From contig CATZRD010000032.1 in NCBI GenBank assembly GCA_958423465.1, positions 1 to 27,533 on the forward strand: a stretch of 27,533 nt of DNA. The letters run 5' to 3'. Source of the DNA: an uncultured Oscillospiraceae bacterium. GTDB lineage: Bacteria > Bacillota > Clostridia > Oscillospirales > Oscillospiraceae. The position numbers were made by a program, and so were the translations under genes. Under the pieces are notes generated by a model. That model was given only the letters and a program-made list of their open reading frames with translations. It had not been told where the DNA came from and ran no database searches. The stretch's first letter is position 1, and the number at the start of each line of letters is the position of its first letter. Shown here in pieces: positions 15,092 through 23,439 of the stretch.

Positions 15092-16213
15092 GTGACCAAA
15101 CCGAAACAATGCCTCGCGTTCCTGAAAAAGGAGCCGACGCTGTGCGCGGCGGCGCTGCTGGCCATGGTCTCCATGGCGGCGGCGCCGCCCTCCGCCGCCT
15201 ATCTGTCCTATATCGATTTCCGGGTGCTGTGCCTGCTGTTCTGCCTGATGGCGGTGGTAGCTGGGTTCCGGGACTGCGGGCTCTTCGAGCTGCTGGCCCA
15301 GCGGCTGCTGGCCGGGCGCAGGCCCTTCCGGGCGGTGTGCGTACTGCTGGTGCTGCTGCCCTTTTTCTGCTCCATGCTGGTGACCAACGACGTGGCCCTG
15401 CTGGCTTTCGTTCCTTTCGCCGTTTTCGTGCTGGAGCTGGCCGGGCGGCAGGACGCCATGATCCGGGTCATCGTCCTGCAGACCGTGGCCGCCAATCTGG
15501 GCAGCATGGCCACCCCTGTGGGGAACCCCCAGAACCTCTATCTCTATGCCCACTACCAGCTCTCCCCCGGGGAATTCTTCTCCCTGCTGCTGCCGCTGAC
15601 CCTGGTCAGCCTGCTGGGACTGCTGGCCGCGTCGGCCTGGGGCGGCGGCGGGACGTTGGAGATCGCCTTTCCCCGGCGGGCGGAGATCCGGGACGGCCGG
15701 CGTCTGGCGGTATACGGCGGGCTGTTCGCCCTGTGCCTGCTGTCGGTATTCCGGGTACTGCCCTATCAGGCCCTGACGGTGATCGTGGCGGCGGCCTTTC
15801 TGGTCCTCTCCCCCGGGCTGCTGCGGAAGGTGGACTACGGCCTGCTGGCCACCTTTGTGTGCTTTTTCATCTTCAGCGGGAACCTGGGCCAGCTTCCGGC
15901 GGTCCGGGGCCTTCTGGAGGACCTGACGGCCCGCAGCCCTCTGCTCTCCTCCGCCGCCGTGAGCCAGATCATCAGCAACGTCCCGGCGGCGGTGCTCCTC
16001 GCCCCCCTGACGGAGGACTGGCGGGGCCTGCTGCTGGGGGTGGACGTGGGCGGTCTGGGGACTCCCGTGGCCTCCCTGGCCAGCCTCATCTCCCTGAAGC
16101 TCTACCTGGCGCGGGAGGACCGGCGGGTGGGGCGGTATCTGCTGTTTTTCACCGCCGCCAACGCCGCGGGTCTGCTGATTCTGCTGCCTCTGGCGGCCCT
16201 GCTCCTGCGGTAG
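15092..16213 (+). CDS. ArsB/NhaD/SLC13-type (ion transporter superfamily) permease
   Basis: The 373-residue integral membrane protein has roughly ten helices. It shows paired motifs of the ion-transporter superfamily: VTNDVALLAFVPF at 97-109 and NLGSMATPVGNPQNLYL at 135-151 in the first half, then SQIISNVPAAVLLAPLT and GLGTPVASLASLISLKLYL in the second. These Asn-Pro/Thr-Pro re-entrant loops bind anion and cation in DASS transporters and are shared with ArsB and NhaD. The substrate (dicarboxylate, arsenite, sodium/proton) cannot be settled. It is shorter than typical DASS proteins (about 450-480). The start is GTG with only a weak ribosome site, GGTGATG. It stands alone, ending at a terminator shared with vanW. 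Confidence 0.8.
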   Translation: MTKPKQCLAFLKKEPTLCAAALLAMVSMAAAPPSAAYLSYIDFRVLCLLFCLMAVVAGFRDCGLFELLAQRLLAGRRPFRAVCVLLVLLPFFCSMLVTNDVALLAFVPFAVFVLELAGRQDAMIRVIVLQTVAANLGSMATPVGNPQNLYLYAHYQLSPGEFFSLLLPLTLVSLLGLLAASAWGGGGTLEIAFPRRAEIRDGRRLAVYGGLFALCLLSVFRVLPYQALTVIVAAAFLVLSPGLLRKVDYGLLATFVCFFIFSGNLGQLPAVRGLLEDLTARSPLLSSAAVSQIISNVPAAVLLAPLTEDWRGLLLGVDVGGLGTPVASLASLISLKLYLAREDRRVGRYLLFFTAANAAGLLILLPLAALLLR

Positions 16214-16241
16214 CGTCCCGCCGGACGCCGCGGCGGGGCAA

Positions 16242-16274
16242 ACAGGGCGCTTTCCCACCGGGAAAGCGCCCTGT
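16242..16274. terminator. Shared convergent terminator
   Basis: A perfect 14-bp stem (16242-16255 with 16261-16274, 5-base loop) lies between the permease, reading right, and the VanW gene, reading left, whose stop is three bases away. It can stop both transcripts; the U tract is short on either side. Confidence 0.7.
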
Positions 16275-16276
16275 CC

Positions 16277-17122
16277 TTATGGTTCCCTGCCTTCCGGCAG
16301 GAAGGGGCTGTACATCATGATGGCGTGGTTTTCCACCATCAGCTCCTCCCCCAGCAGCTCGCCGCTCAGGCTGTAGGTCTGACGGTAGAGCCGGTTGTGG
16401 CGGGTATATCCCCCAAAATATTCCGGCCGTATCTCGTGGTCCCGCTCCACGATCTCATAGCGGACCTCAGGCGGGACGCCGCAGCGCCACTCCCCCTCCA
16501 GATTCTCCTCCCCCACCCGCAGCCGGAGCTGGAAGATCTGACCGGTATGGTTGGTGACCATCAGGTCCCGGTGGGGATAGGCGCAGGTGGCCCCGCTGCC
16601 GAAGGGCTGGGTCCGGTTGGAATCCGGGAACACGTCGTGGCTGTGGCGGTACCGCTCCGTCACCGTCAGGGGCGTGTGGAGGGTCATCCAGAAGATCAGA
16701 TTGCTGAGCTGGCACAGCCCGCCTCCCACGGCGTAATCGAACCGCCCGCAGTACAGCACCAGTCCGTCCAGATAGCCCTTTTGGTAGGTGGGCTTTCCGA
16801 TGAGCTTCCAGTAGCTCATGGTCTCGCCGGGCCGCAGCACCAGGCCGTCCAGCTTCTCCACCGCCAGGCGCAGGTTGGTGATCTTGTTGTACTGATACTG
16901 CATCTCCACGTCCTTCAGCTTCCGCAGCAGGGGCGTGGCGTGGCTGGCGTGGACATAGGGCAGATTCTCGTCTCTCACCCGGTTCCTGGCGAAGCGGTAC
17001 TTTCCCGAGATCCACAGCAGATACCGCATCCCGCTGTACCAGGCCAGCCCCAGACGGCGGCGGAGAGGCCCCCGCTTGATGGGGACCATTTTTCTGACGC
17101 TGTCGCTGCCGTACCGTTCCAT
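16277..17122 (-). CDS. VanW family protein
   Basis: The 281-residue protein carries the VanW domain: LRPGETMSYWKLIGKPTYQKGY at 96-117, GGGLCQLSN at 133-141 and SHDVFPDSNRTQPFGSG at 161-177. VanW is an accessory gene in some vancomycin-resistance clusters, but the domain is common in Firmicutes, and no other van gene is near, so resistance should not be inferred. There is no signal peptide; a hydrophobic stretch near 25-40 (LGLAWYSGMRYLLWISG) might touch the membrane. The ATG at 17122 has AGGAGGG seven bases upstream. It lies downstream of the dipicolinate synthase genes but is separated from them by a hairpin. Confidence 0.85.
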   Translation of the reverse strand: MERYGSDSVRKMVPIKRGPLRRRLGLAWYSGMRYLLWISGKYRFARNRVRDENLPYVHASHATPLLRKLKDVEMQYQYNKITNLRLAVEKLDGLVLRPGETMSYWKLIGKPTYQKGYLDGLVLYCGRFDYAVGGGLCQLSNLIFWMTLHTPLTVTERYRHSHDVFPDSNRTQPFGSGATCAYPHRDLMVTNHTGQIFQLRLRVGEENLEGEWRCGVPPEVRYEIVERDHEIRPEYFGGYTRHNRLYRQTYSLSGELLGEELMVENHAIMMYSPFLPEGREP

Positions 17123-17188
17123 TTTCTCGCCCTCCTGCCTTTTTCTCAGCATACCACCTTTTTTGCCGCAAATCATCTCAATTCGGTT

Positions 17189-17238
17189 AAAAATCGGCCC
17201 CGGGACGCGAAGCGAGGCCCGCCGTCTGGCGGGCCTCG
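17189..17238 (-). terminator. Terminator after dpaB
   Basis: An 11-bp perfect GC-rich stem (17213-17223 with 17228-17238, loop of four) begins eight bases beyond the dpaB stop, reading leftward. A run of U residues occurs only some 20 bases further (17189-17194), so termination strength is uncertain. Confidence 0.55.
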
Positions 17239-17245
17239 CCGGCGC

Positions 17246-17821
17246 TTATCGCAGCAGCACCGGCTGGAGCTGACGGCCCTCTAGGGCCGCCTCCAGGGTC
17301 TCCCCCACCCGGGAAAAGTCCGCCATGAGGGAGCAGGGCTTTTTCACCGGGTCGTCCTGGCCGAAGGGCACAAAGTAATAGTGCTTCCGGTTCAGCAGCT
17401 CGCCGATGTTTTTCGCCGCGCCGCTGAGGCCGTCGTTGGTGGCCAGCGCCACCACCACCGGCTTTCCGCCCCGCAGATGGGCCTTGGCGGCCATGGTGAC
17501 GGCGGTGTCGGTGATGCCGCCGGCCAGCTTGCCCAGGGTGTTGCCGGTGCAGGGGGCGATGACCAGGGCGTCCAGCAGCCCCCTGGGGCCGATAGGCTCC
17601 GCCTCGGCCACGCTGGCCATGACCCGCCGGCCGGTCAGCTCCTCCACTCTGGCGATCAAAGCCTCCGCCGTTCCAAAGCGGGTATCCGTGGTGAGGCAGA
17701 TCTCCGAGACGATGGGGATCACCGTCTCATAGGCTCCGCACAGCTCCTCCAGCGCCGCCAGCGCCTTGGCGTGGGTGCAGAAGGAGCCGCACATGGCGAA
17801 GCCCACACGTTCCGTTCTCAA
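17246..17821 (-). CDS. dpaB: Dipicolinate synthase subunit B
   Basis: The 191-residue flavoprotein-fold subunit works with DpaA to oxidise the lysine-pathway intermediate (hydroxy-tetrahydrodipicolinate) to dipicolinic acid, made in the mother cell and loaded into the spore core with calcium. Matching features are VGFAMCGSFCTH at the N-terminus, PIVSEICLTTDTRFG at 36-50, APCTGNTLGKLAGGITDTA at 89-107 and VALATNDGLSG. The start is TTG, overlapping the dpaA stop (TTGA), with GAGGTG eight bases upstream. The pair marks an endospore former; some clostridia lack dpaAB and use EtfA instead. Confidence 0.95.
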   Translation of the reverse strand: MRTERVGFAMCGSFCTHAKALAALEELCGAYETVIPIVSEICLTTDTRFGTAEALIARVEELTGRRVMASVAEAEPIGPRGLLDALVIAPCTGNTLGKLAGGITDTAVTMAAKAHLRGGKPVVVALATNDGLSGAAKNIGELLNRKHYYFVPFGQDDPVKKPCSLMADFSRVGETLEAALEGRQLQPVLLR

Positions 17822-18675
17822 ATCGGTACACCTCGTTCCTCCAAGATATGATAGATGCTGTCCAGGAGGATGGCGGCGGCGGTCCGGGGGGCCACCTGTC
17901 CCGGCAGGCCGGGGGCGGGGATCAGGCGGCGGCCCAGGTCCCGGGCGGCTTCGCCGTCGATGCCCCCCGGCGGGGAGGCCAGCTCCAGAAGCACGCAGTC
18001 CGTCCCCGTCCGCGCCAGCAGGGCACGGTCCAGCACCGGAGCGGGCACGGTGTTGAAGATCACGTCATAGGTCCCCAGACCGTCCCCCAGGGCCTCCATG
18101 GGCAGGGCCTCACAGCCGAAGGCTTTGGCCCAGGCCAGCTGGCTGTAACGCCGGGCGGCGGCGGTCACATGGGCCCCCAGGCCCGCCAGGCGGTGGCACA
18201 GCACCTTCCCGATGCGGCCGTAGCCCACCACCAGGCACTTCGCCCCCAGCAGAACGCCGTCCGTGGCCTCCATGGCCCGCTGGACGGCCCCCTCCGCCGT
18301 GGGGACGGCGTTTAAGACCTGGGTCTCCTCCCGGTCAAAGTAGTCCTCCAGAGTCACCCCGTAGTCCGCCGCCAGGGTCTCCTTCAGCGCCCCGGCCTGA
18401 CCTCCCAGCAAAAGCTGGTCCCGGCGCAGCAGGGGCCACAGCCGGTCCAGGGGCAGCTCCTCCCCGCTGAGGGGCAGGGTCAGGCGGCCCTTCCGGCCCA
18501 CCGGCAGGGGCAGCGCCACAATGTACCGCTCCAGGGCCTTTTCCAGAGGCACGGAACCGGGGACCTCCCCCCGCTCCAGCCCCCAGGCGGCCACGTCCCA
18601 GCCGTCCGCCGCCAGCAGCCGGGCCAGATGTACCTGTCTCAGATCGCCCCCCAGCAGGGCGATACGCTTCTCCAT
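17818..18675 (-). CDS. dpaA: Dipicolinate synthase subunit A
   Basis: The 285-residue NAD(P)-binding subunit shows an N-terminal Rossmann-like part (IALLGGDLRQVHLARLL), NAVPTAEGA at 122-130 and a second dinucleotide fold with VVGYGRIGK at 149-157. It ends with SPPGGID and a C-terminal helix. Length is close to the Bacillus SpoVFA protein (about 297). The ATG at 18675 has GGAGGTGA seven bases upstream; an upstream in-frame start lacks one. It overlaps dpaB by four bases. In Bacillus the operon is sigma-K dependent. A CATATGCT box on the minus strand about 23 bases before the ATG resembles a sigma-K -10 element, but I see no matching -35. Confidence 0.95.
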   Translation of the reverse strand: MEKRIALLGGDLRQVHLARLLAADGWDVAAWGLERGEVPGSVPLEKALERYIVALPLPVGRKGRLTLPLSGEELPLDRLWPLLRRDQLLLGGQAGALKETLAADYGVTLEDYFDREETQVLNAVPTAEGAVQRAMEATDGVLLGAKCLVVGYGRIGKVLCHRLAGLGAHVTAAARRYSQLAWAKAFGCEALPMEALGDGLGTYDVIFNTVPAPVLDRALLARTGTDCVLLELASPPGGIDGEAARDLGRRLIPAPGLPGQVAPRTAAAILLDSIYHILEERGVPI

Positions 18676-18728
18676 ACAGCTTTCACCTCCGCACCAGCAT
18701 ATGCACCGGAGAACGCCGGGGACACAGA

Positions 18729-18759
18729 AGCGCCCGCCGGGAACCACCCGGCGGGCGCT
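18729..18759. repeat. Unassigned GC-rich hairpin between dpaA and the divergent gene
   Basis: A perfect 13-bp stem (18729-18741 with 18747-18759) with a 5-base loop lies in the 305-base divergent region 18676-18980. It terminates no visible gene: dpaA reads away to the left and the next gene starts to the right. It could be an attenuator in the dpaA leader or a block to antisense transcription. The rest of the region contains the promoter at 18814-18842 and a leader with small hairpins, and no gene. Confidence 0.6.
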
Positions 18760-18813
18760 TTGCCGCTTTGCGGCGTTTTCTATATGGATAAATCGGTATT
18801 TTGTATAAAAAAC

Positions 18814-18842
18814 TTGCTATTTTGGCATGATTTTGTTATACT
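18814..18842 (+). promoter_or_regulatory. Promoter of the membrane-anchored protein gene
   Basis: TTGCTA (18814-18819) and TATACT (18837-18842) are 17 bases apart in an AT-rich patch. A start near 18849 would give a leader of about 130 bases containing small hairpins, for example ATACCA/TGGTAT near 18861-18874. Confidence 0.6.
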
Positions 18843-18980
18843 GAGATTACAGGTAGACGGATACCATCTGGTATTGGGACTGATGGGAGCGGGGTAACGC
18901 TCTTATCGGGGCGCTCCGCCCTGTACGAAAGGCGCTTGAAACGGCGTGTTGACAACGTTGAGAAAGGATGGAAGTGCCAT

Positions 18981-19538
18981 ATGAAAACGGAAAACAACGG
19001 GCATATAACCCACGATTCCCGGCAGCCCCGCCACGAAAGTTTGAGACGCCTCGCCGCCGCCGCGGCAGTTCTTGTGCTGATGGTATGCAGCTTTGGAGCG
19101 GGCGCGATCTTCTTCCCCAGGGAAACCATAGTAGAGGTCCCTGCCGAACAGGAAACGATCGCCCTGGACGGCACCGGCCTGACCCTGATCCTGCCGGATG
19201 AATGGAAAGGCAAATACGGGGTGGAACGGAGCGGGGATGGAACGGAGTGCGCGGTATATGTCAAGGATATCCACGACGGAGACGGACAGTGGGCCGGCCT
19301 GGGATACTTATTCTGGATCGTAAAGGAGCAGCCCATGACCCCCGAGGAATTTTTGGCGTGGTCACCGACTCCCGGCATCTACATTTATTCCACCGCTGAC
19401 GCCACCTATTATCTGCAAAAGCACAGCGACGTCCAGTATGACCCCAACGATTCGGAGGAGGCGGAGCTGTATATGTCCATGAGCCGCCAGATCTCAGAGA
19501 TCAAGTTCCAAATCGCCACCCCCTATTCCATTGACTGA
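18981..19538 (+). CDS. Unrecognised membrane-anchored extracellular protein
   Basis: I do not recognise this 185-residue protein. A short charged N-terminus (about 1-22) is followed by one membrane helix (about 23-46) and an exterior domain of about 140 residues. The exterior part has beta-strand-like stretches (GTGLTLILPDEWKGKYGVE, CAVYVKDIHDGDGQWAGLGYLFW) and a tyrosine-rich end (YIYSTADATYYLQKHSDVQY). Layout and the 'LPDEWKGKYGV' type of segment recall small Clostridia surface proteins of unknown role. The start at 18981 follows AAAGGATGG at a rather long spacing. It is a single-gene unit with its own promoter and strong terminator, diverging from dpaA. Its codon use is less GC-biased than its neighbours. 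Confidence 0.7.
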   Translation: MKTENNGHITHDSRQPRHESLRRLAAAAAVLVLMVCSFGAGAIFFPRETIVEVPAEQETIALDGTGLTLILPDEWKGKYGVERSGDGTECAVYVKDIHDGDGQWAGLGYLFWIVKEQPMTPEEFLAWSPTPGIYIYSTADATYYLQKHSDVQYDPNDSEEAELYMSMSRQISEIKFQIATPYSID

Positions 19539-19590
19539 CGGCGCGCGGCGTTTCGCCGCTCCCGCGCTGAGGCGCAAGCGAAGTGGGATT

Positions 19591-19636
19591 CAAAGCAGAG
19601 GCCCTTCCCGAAGGAAGGGCCTCTGCTTTGATTTTT
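19591..19636. terminator. Strong bidirectional terminator
   Basis: A perfect 18-bp stem (19591-19608 with 19613-19630) encloses a four-base loop. On the plus strand it is followed by ATTTTT, giving a textbook terminator for the membrane-anchored gene. On the minus strand the loop is a C(UUCG)G tetraloop, which is exceptionally stable, directly after the ABC transporter stop codon, though without a U tract. Confidence 0.85.
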
Positions 19637-21458
19637 ATTGTCCCATCATGGTCCGCAGCTGCTCCTCCCGGTACTGGCGGGTGTAGAGCTGCCAGTAGGC
19701 GCCCTTTTTCGCCATGAGCTGGGCGTGGCTGCCGCTCTCCACGATCTTTCCGTCCTGGACCACCAGTATCACGTCGGACCGGCGGATGGTGCTCAGCCGG
19801 TGGGCGATGACGAAGGAGGTCCGGCCCGCCATGACCTTCTCGATGGCGTCCTGGATCAGCCGCTCAGTAACGGTATCCACCGAGGAGGTGGCCTCGTCCA
19901 GCACGAAGATCCGGGGGTCCGCCAGCAAAGCCCGGGCAAAGGAGAGAAGCTGCTTCTCACCGGTGGAGAGGCTGCTGCCCCCCTCGCCGATGGCGGAGTC
20001 GTAGCCCTTGGGCAGACGCTCGATGATGCCCTGGGCGCTGACCGCCTCCACCGCCCTCTGGATCTCCTCCATGGTGGCGTCAGGCTTGCCGTAGCGCAGG
20101 TTCTCCAGCACCGTGCCGGAGAAGAGGTGGGGGGTCTGGAGGACGTAGCCGATGTTGGAGTGGAGCCAGAGCTGGCTGCGCTCCCGGGCGTCCCGCCCAT
20201 CGATGAGGACCTGCCCCTCGGTGGGCTCGAAGAACCGGCACACCAGGTTCACCAGGGTGGACTTCCCCGCCCCGGTCTCTCCCACGATGGCCACGTTGGT
20301 GCCCTGGGGGACCTTCAGGTTGAAGTGCTCCAGAATATTCTCGTCCCCGTCGGGGTAGCGGAAGGTCACGTCCTTGAACTCGATGTCCCCGTGAAGGGGC
20401 TCCCAGTTCTCCTTTTTGGGGTGAAAGGCGTCGCCGTACTGTTCCACCACGGCGGGAGCGTCCCGCACGTCGGAGCGGGTCTCCATGAGCCGGGTGAAGC
20501 GCTCCACGTTCACCTGGGCGTTGGTCAGGTTGCTGATGACCTCCACCAGCCACTGGACCGGGTCCATCATGCCCCGGGCGTAGTTCATGAAGGAGGAGAG
20601 GGTGCCCACCAGCATGATGCCCTGGCTGGTGAGGATACCGCCCCGCCACAGCACCACGGCCAGGGCCAGGGAGGCCGCGAAGGCGGTGGTGGACATGAAG
20701 GTGGCCCGGTAATGCATGCTCTTGACGCTGAGGCGCTTCATGTCGCCGGTAAGATCGTCGAACTCCCGCTCCACCTTGTCCTCGATGACCAGTGTCTTGG
20801 TGGTCTTGGCGCCGGTGATGCCCTCGTTGAAGGCGCCGGTGATGCGGCTGTTCTGCTCCCGGACCCGCCGCTGATACCAGACCATCCGCTTCTGGAAGAA
20901 GGTGCCGGTGACCACCACGATAGGGACGATGATCACCACGCAGAGGGCCAGCTTCCAGTTCAGGACGAACATCATCACCACGGCGAACACCAGGTAGGCG
21001 GTGTGCCACACGCCCTCCATCATGCTCCAGGCCAGGGTGCCGGCGATGCGGTCCGTGTCGGACATGACCCGGGCGTGGACGTAGCCCACGCTGTTCTGGT
21101 TGAAGTAGGAGAAGCTGAGGGTCTGCACATGGTCAAAGCTGGCCCGGCGCAGGTCCCGGCCCATATACAGCTCCAGCTTGCAGGCGCCGTAGGCGGAGAT
21201 GTAGTTGGTGGCGATCTGCACCGCCAGCACCAGAGCGCCCAGGGCGATGAAGGCCCCCATGCCCTCCAGGGTCTCCTCCGCGATAAAGTGGTTGATGGCG
21301 TACTGCTGGAACAGGGGCTGGATGGCGTCGGTGGCGCTGACCACCACGCCGGTGAATACCATCCAGAAAACCAGGGTGCGGTAGGGCTTCAGATAGGGAA
21401 AGAGCTTGGGGATGCCGAAGAAGGGCAGGCTTTTGCGCTGGGTGTTTTGCTCGTTCAT
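19635..21458 (-). CDS. ABC exporter half-transporter, catalytic-site subunit
   Basis: The 607-residue protein has a six-helix exporter membrane domain (about 25-330) and an ATPase domain (about 355-600). Walker A GETGAGKS is at 393-400, the Q-loop at Gln441, the signature LSTGE at 497-501, and Walker B IFVLD at 517-521 with the catalytic Glu522 and His553. The Walker motifs are therefore complete, while its signature departs from LSGGQ. It overlaps the preceding half-transporter by four bases (ATGA) and together they should form a heterodimer of the BmrCD/LmrCD/TM287-288 kind. Likely substrates are drugs, lipids or peptides; the sequence does not decide. Confidence 0.93.
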   Translation of the reverse strand: MNEQNTQRKSLPFFGIPKLFPYLKPYRTLVFWMVFTGVVVSATDAIQPLFQQYAINHFIAEETLEGMGAFIALGALVLAVQIATNYISAYGACKLELYMGRDLRRASFDHVQTLSFSYFNQNSVGYVHARVMSDTDRIAGTLAWSMMEGVWHTAYLVFAVVMMFVLNWKLALCVVIIVPIVVVTGTFFQKRMVWYQRRVREQNSRITGAFNEGITGAKTTKTLVIEDKVEREFDDLTGDMKRLSVKSMHYRATFMSTTAFAASLALAVVLWRGGILTSQGIMLVGTLSSFMNYARGMMDPVQWLVEVISNLTNAQVNVERFTRLMETRSDVRDAPAVVEQYGDAFHPKKENWEPLHGDIEFKDVTFRYPDGDENILEHFNLKVPQGTNVAIVGETGAGKSTLVNLVCRFFEPTEGQVLIDGRDARERSQLWLHSNIGYVLQTPHLFSGTVLENLRYGKPDATMEEIQRAVEAVSAQGIIERLPKGYDSAIGEGGSSLSTGEKQLLSFARALLADPRIFVLDEATSSVDTVTERLIQDAIEKVMAGRTSFVIAHRLSTIRRSDVILVVQDGKIVESGSHAQLMAKKGAYWQLYTRQYREEQLRTMMGQ

Positions 21459-23257
21459 ACGGCCTCCTCCTCTCCCAGAGACATCTGCATATCATAGATC
21501 CGGCGGAAGATGCCGTTTTGGGCCAGCAGCTGATCCGGAGTCCCCAGCTCCGCCACCCGGCCGTGGTCCAGCACCAGGATGTTCTCGCAGTCCATGAGGG
21601 TGGTGACCCGGTGGGAAATGATGATCTGGGTGGACCCGGCCAGATCCTTGGCCAGGGCGGCCCGAATCTTCTCGTCGGTCTGGGTGTCCACGGCGGACAG
21701 GGAATCGTCAAAGACGATGATGGGGGTCTTTTTCGTCAGCATCCGGGCCATGGCCACCCGCTGCTTCTGGCCGCCGGAGAGGGTCACGCCCCGCTCCCCC
21801 ACCACGGTGCCGTAGCCCTGGGAGAAGCGCTGGATGTCGTCGTGGATGCAGGCGGTGGCCGCCGCGGCCTTTACCGCAACGTCGTCCGCGCCGCAGATGC
21901 CGATATTCTCCCCGATGGTCCGGGAGAAAAGAAACGGCTCCTGAAGCACCACGCCGATGTGGTCCCGGACCCAGCGGGCGGGCATGTCCGCCACGTCCGC
22001 GCCGCCTACGGTGACCCGGCCTCCGCTGGGCTCGTAGAGCCGGCAGAGCATGAGCAGCAGGCTGCTCTTGCCGGAGCCGGTGGCTCCCAGGATGCCGAAG
22101 CTGGTCCCCGCGGGGATGGTGAAGCTCACGTCGCTGAGGACCTCGGGGCCGTCGCCGTACCGGAAGCTCACATGGTCGAAGGCGATGTCCCCGGTCATGG
22201 GCAGTTCCCGGACGCCGGGCCGGTCATGCTCCACCGGCGCGTCCAGCACCTGGCCGATACGGGTGATGGACACCCCGGCCTTGCTCATCTCGGAGATGAT
22301 GCGGCCCAGACGGCGCACCGGCCCGATGAGCATATTGTTATAGAAGGCGAAGGAGATGAACTCCCCCTCCGTCATCTCCCCCCGGACGCACAGAACGCTG
22401 CCCAGGATGATGACCAGCATGATCTGCAAACCGCTGGTCAGGTCGCTGACAGCCCAGAAATCCGCCATGGTGTGGGTCAGGCGGAGCCACAGGCCGGTAT
22501 AGGACTGGTTCTGGTCCTCGAACCGCTCCCGCTCGTAATTCTCCCGGCCGAAGGCCCGGACCACCCGCACGCCGGTGAGGTTCTCCTGGGCGATGGTGCT
22601 GAGCACGCCCTCGCTCTCGTCGCAGTCGGTGAACTTCTCCCGGATGCGGTTATGGAACATGACGGAGAACACCACCACGATGGGGACCATGACCAGAGCC
22701 ACGATACTCAGCTTCCAGTTCATGGTCACCATGCAGAAGAGAGAGAGGCTGATGAGGATCACCAGCCGGAACACGGACACGAACTGCTCCTGAAAGAAGG
22801 ACTTGATCCGCTCCACGTCGGAGGTGCACCGCTGGATGATGTCGCCGGTGGGATTCTGCATATGCCAGCTCCAGGGCAGCCGCTGGATATGGCCGTACAG
22901 GAGGTCCCGGGTGGTCTTTACCAGGGTCTCCCCCGCCAGAGAGCTGAACATGTTCATGGCGTAGCGGAAGGCGGCCGACAGCAGGCCCACGGCCGCCATC
23001 AGCACCGCCACCATCCACATATTGGCCCGGATCCGCTCCACGCCCCCCAGGCCGTCGATCCACTTCAGGAGAAACCCGGGCAGATCCAGGGGCTTTGTGT
23101 CGATCAGGGAGTCCACGGAGACCCGCAGGATCTGGGGTATCACCAGCTCGCAGGCCGTGAAGAGGACGCCCACCAGGATGCAGGCGGCAAAGTACCGCTT
23201 GCTTCCCCGCAGCAGGCGGGACAGGAGCCGCCCGCCGCCGTTTCGTTGCTTTTCCAT
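21455..23257 (-). CDS. ABC exporter half-transporter with degenerate Walker B
   Basis: The 600-residue protein has a six-helix membrane domain (about 20-330) and an ATPase domain (about 355-590). Walker A GATGSGKS is at 391-398, Gln439 is in the Q-loop, a canonical LSGGQ is at 493-497, and Walker B IIVFD at 513-517 is followed by Asp518 where hydrolysing sites have Glu. His549 is present. An Asp there is the known mark of the degenerate site in heterodimeric exporters, and its partner's altered signature (LSTGE) would face this site. The ATG at 23257 has GAGGAAA nine bases upstream. It is the first gene of the pair, behind a structured leader and a near-consensus promoter. Confidence 0.93.
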   Translation of the reverse strand: MEKQRNGGGRLLSRLLRGSKRYFAACILVGVLFTACELVIPQILRVSVDSLIDTKPLDLPGFLLKWIDGLGGVERIRANMWMVAVLMAAVGLLSAAFRYAMNMFSSLAGETLVKTTRDLLYGHIQRLPWSWHMQNPTGDIIQRCTSDVERIKSFFQEQFVSVFRLVILISLSLFCMVTMNWKLSIVALVMVPIVVVFSVMFHNRIREKFTDCDESEGVLSTIAQENLTGVRVVRAFGRENYERERFEDQNQSYTGLWLRLTHTMADFWAVSDLTSGLQIMLVIILGSVLCVRGEMTEGEFISFAFYNNMLIGPVRRLGRIISEMSKAGVSITRIGQVLDAPVEHDRPGVRELPMTGDIAFDHVSFRYGDGPEVLSDVSFTIPAGTSFGILGATGSGKSSLLLMLCRLYEPSGGRVTVGGADVADMPARWVRDHIGVVLQEPFLFSRTIGENIGICGADDVAVKAAAATACIHDDIQRFSQGYGTVVGERGVTLSGGQKQRVAMARMLTKKTPIIVFDDSLSAVDTQTDEKIRAALAKDLAGSTQIIISHRVTTLMDCENILVLDHGRVAELGTPDQLLAQNGIFRRIYDMQMSLGEEEAV

Positions 23258-23316
23258 TTGAATCGTTTCCTCGCTGCAAAAAACACGCTTGTCTCGTTAC
23301 GGGACATATATCTCAA

Positions 23317-23432
23317 ACGGGGACCGCCGCCCAGAGAGGTGAAAGGGCCGGCGGACTGAGATGCGCCGGTCCGGGAGTGGAATAGACCGTCTGGTCCCCG
23401 CACAGCGCCCCGCCGGCAACGTCCGACGGGGC
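23317..23432 (-). promoter_or_regulatory. Structured leader of the ABC exporter operon
   Basis: The transcript from about 23433 has a leader of about 175 bases. Reading leftward it forms a 5' hairpin (GCCCCG 23427-23432 with 23407-23412). A long-range 8-bp pairing (23393-23400 with 23318-23325) then encloses a stem CCGGCG/CGCCGG (23364-23369 with 23348-23353). After it come a small hairpin near 23291-23305 and a U6 run near 23278-23283. It matches no riboswitch or T-box consensus I know. The fold suggests attenuation control, but this is inference from base pairing only. Confidence 0.45.
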
Positions 23433-23439
23433 CTTTCCG

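Noticed and set aside
12931..15174. 747-codon minus-strand open frame opposite the heptad-repeat gene
   Set aside because: Low-complexity Gly/Leu/Gln/His translation with no domain and no promoter; the plus-strand frame has a signal peptide, ribosome site and operon spacing.
16277..17122. Vancomycin resistance locus, because of VanW
   Set aside because: No vanA/B-type ligase, vanH, vanX or vanRS is present; VanW-domain proteins are common chromosomal genes in Firmicutes.
19638..23359. Two plus-strand open frames of over 600 codons opposite the ABC exporter genes
   Set aside because: Antisense artefacts of high GC content; Walker and signature motifs lie on the minus strand.
23258..23433. 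T-box or guanidine/ykkC-type riboswitch upstream of the ABC genes
   Set aside because: The T-box antiterminator core and the conserved ykkC blocks are not present; only generic base pairing is seen.
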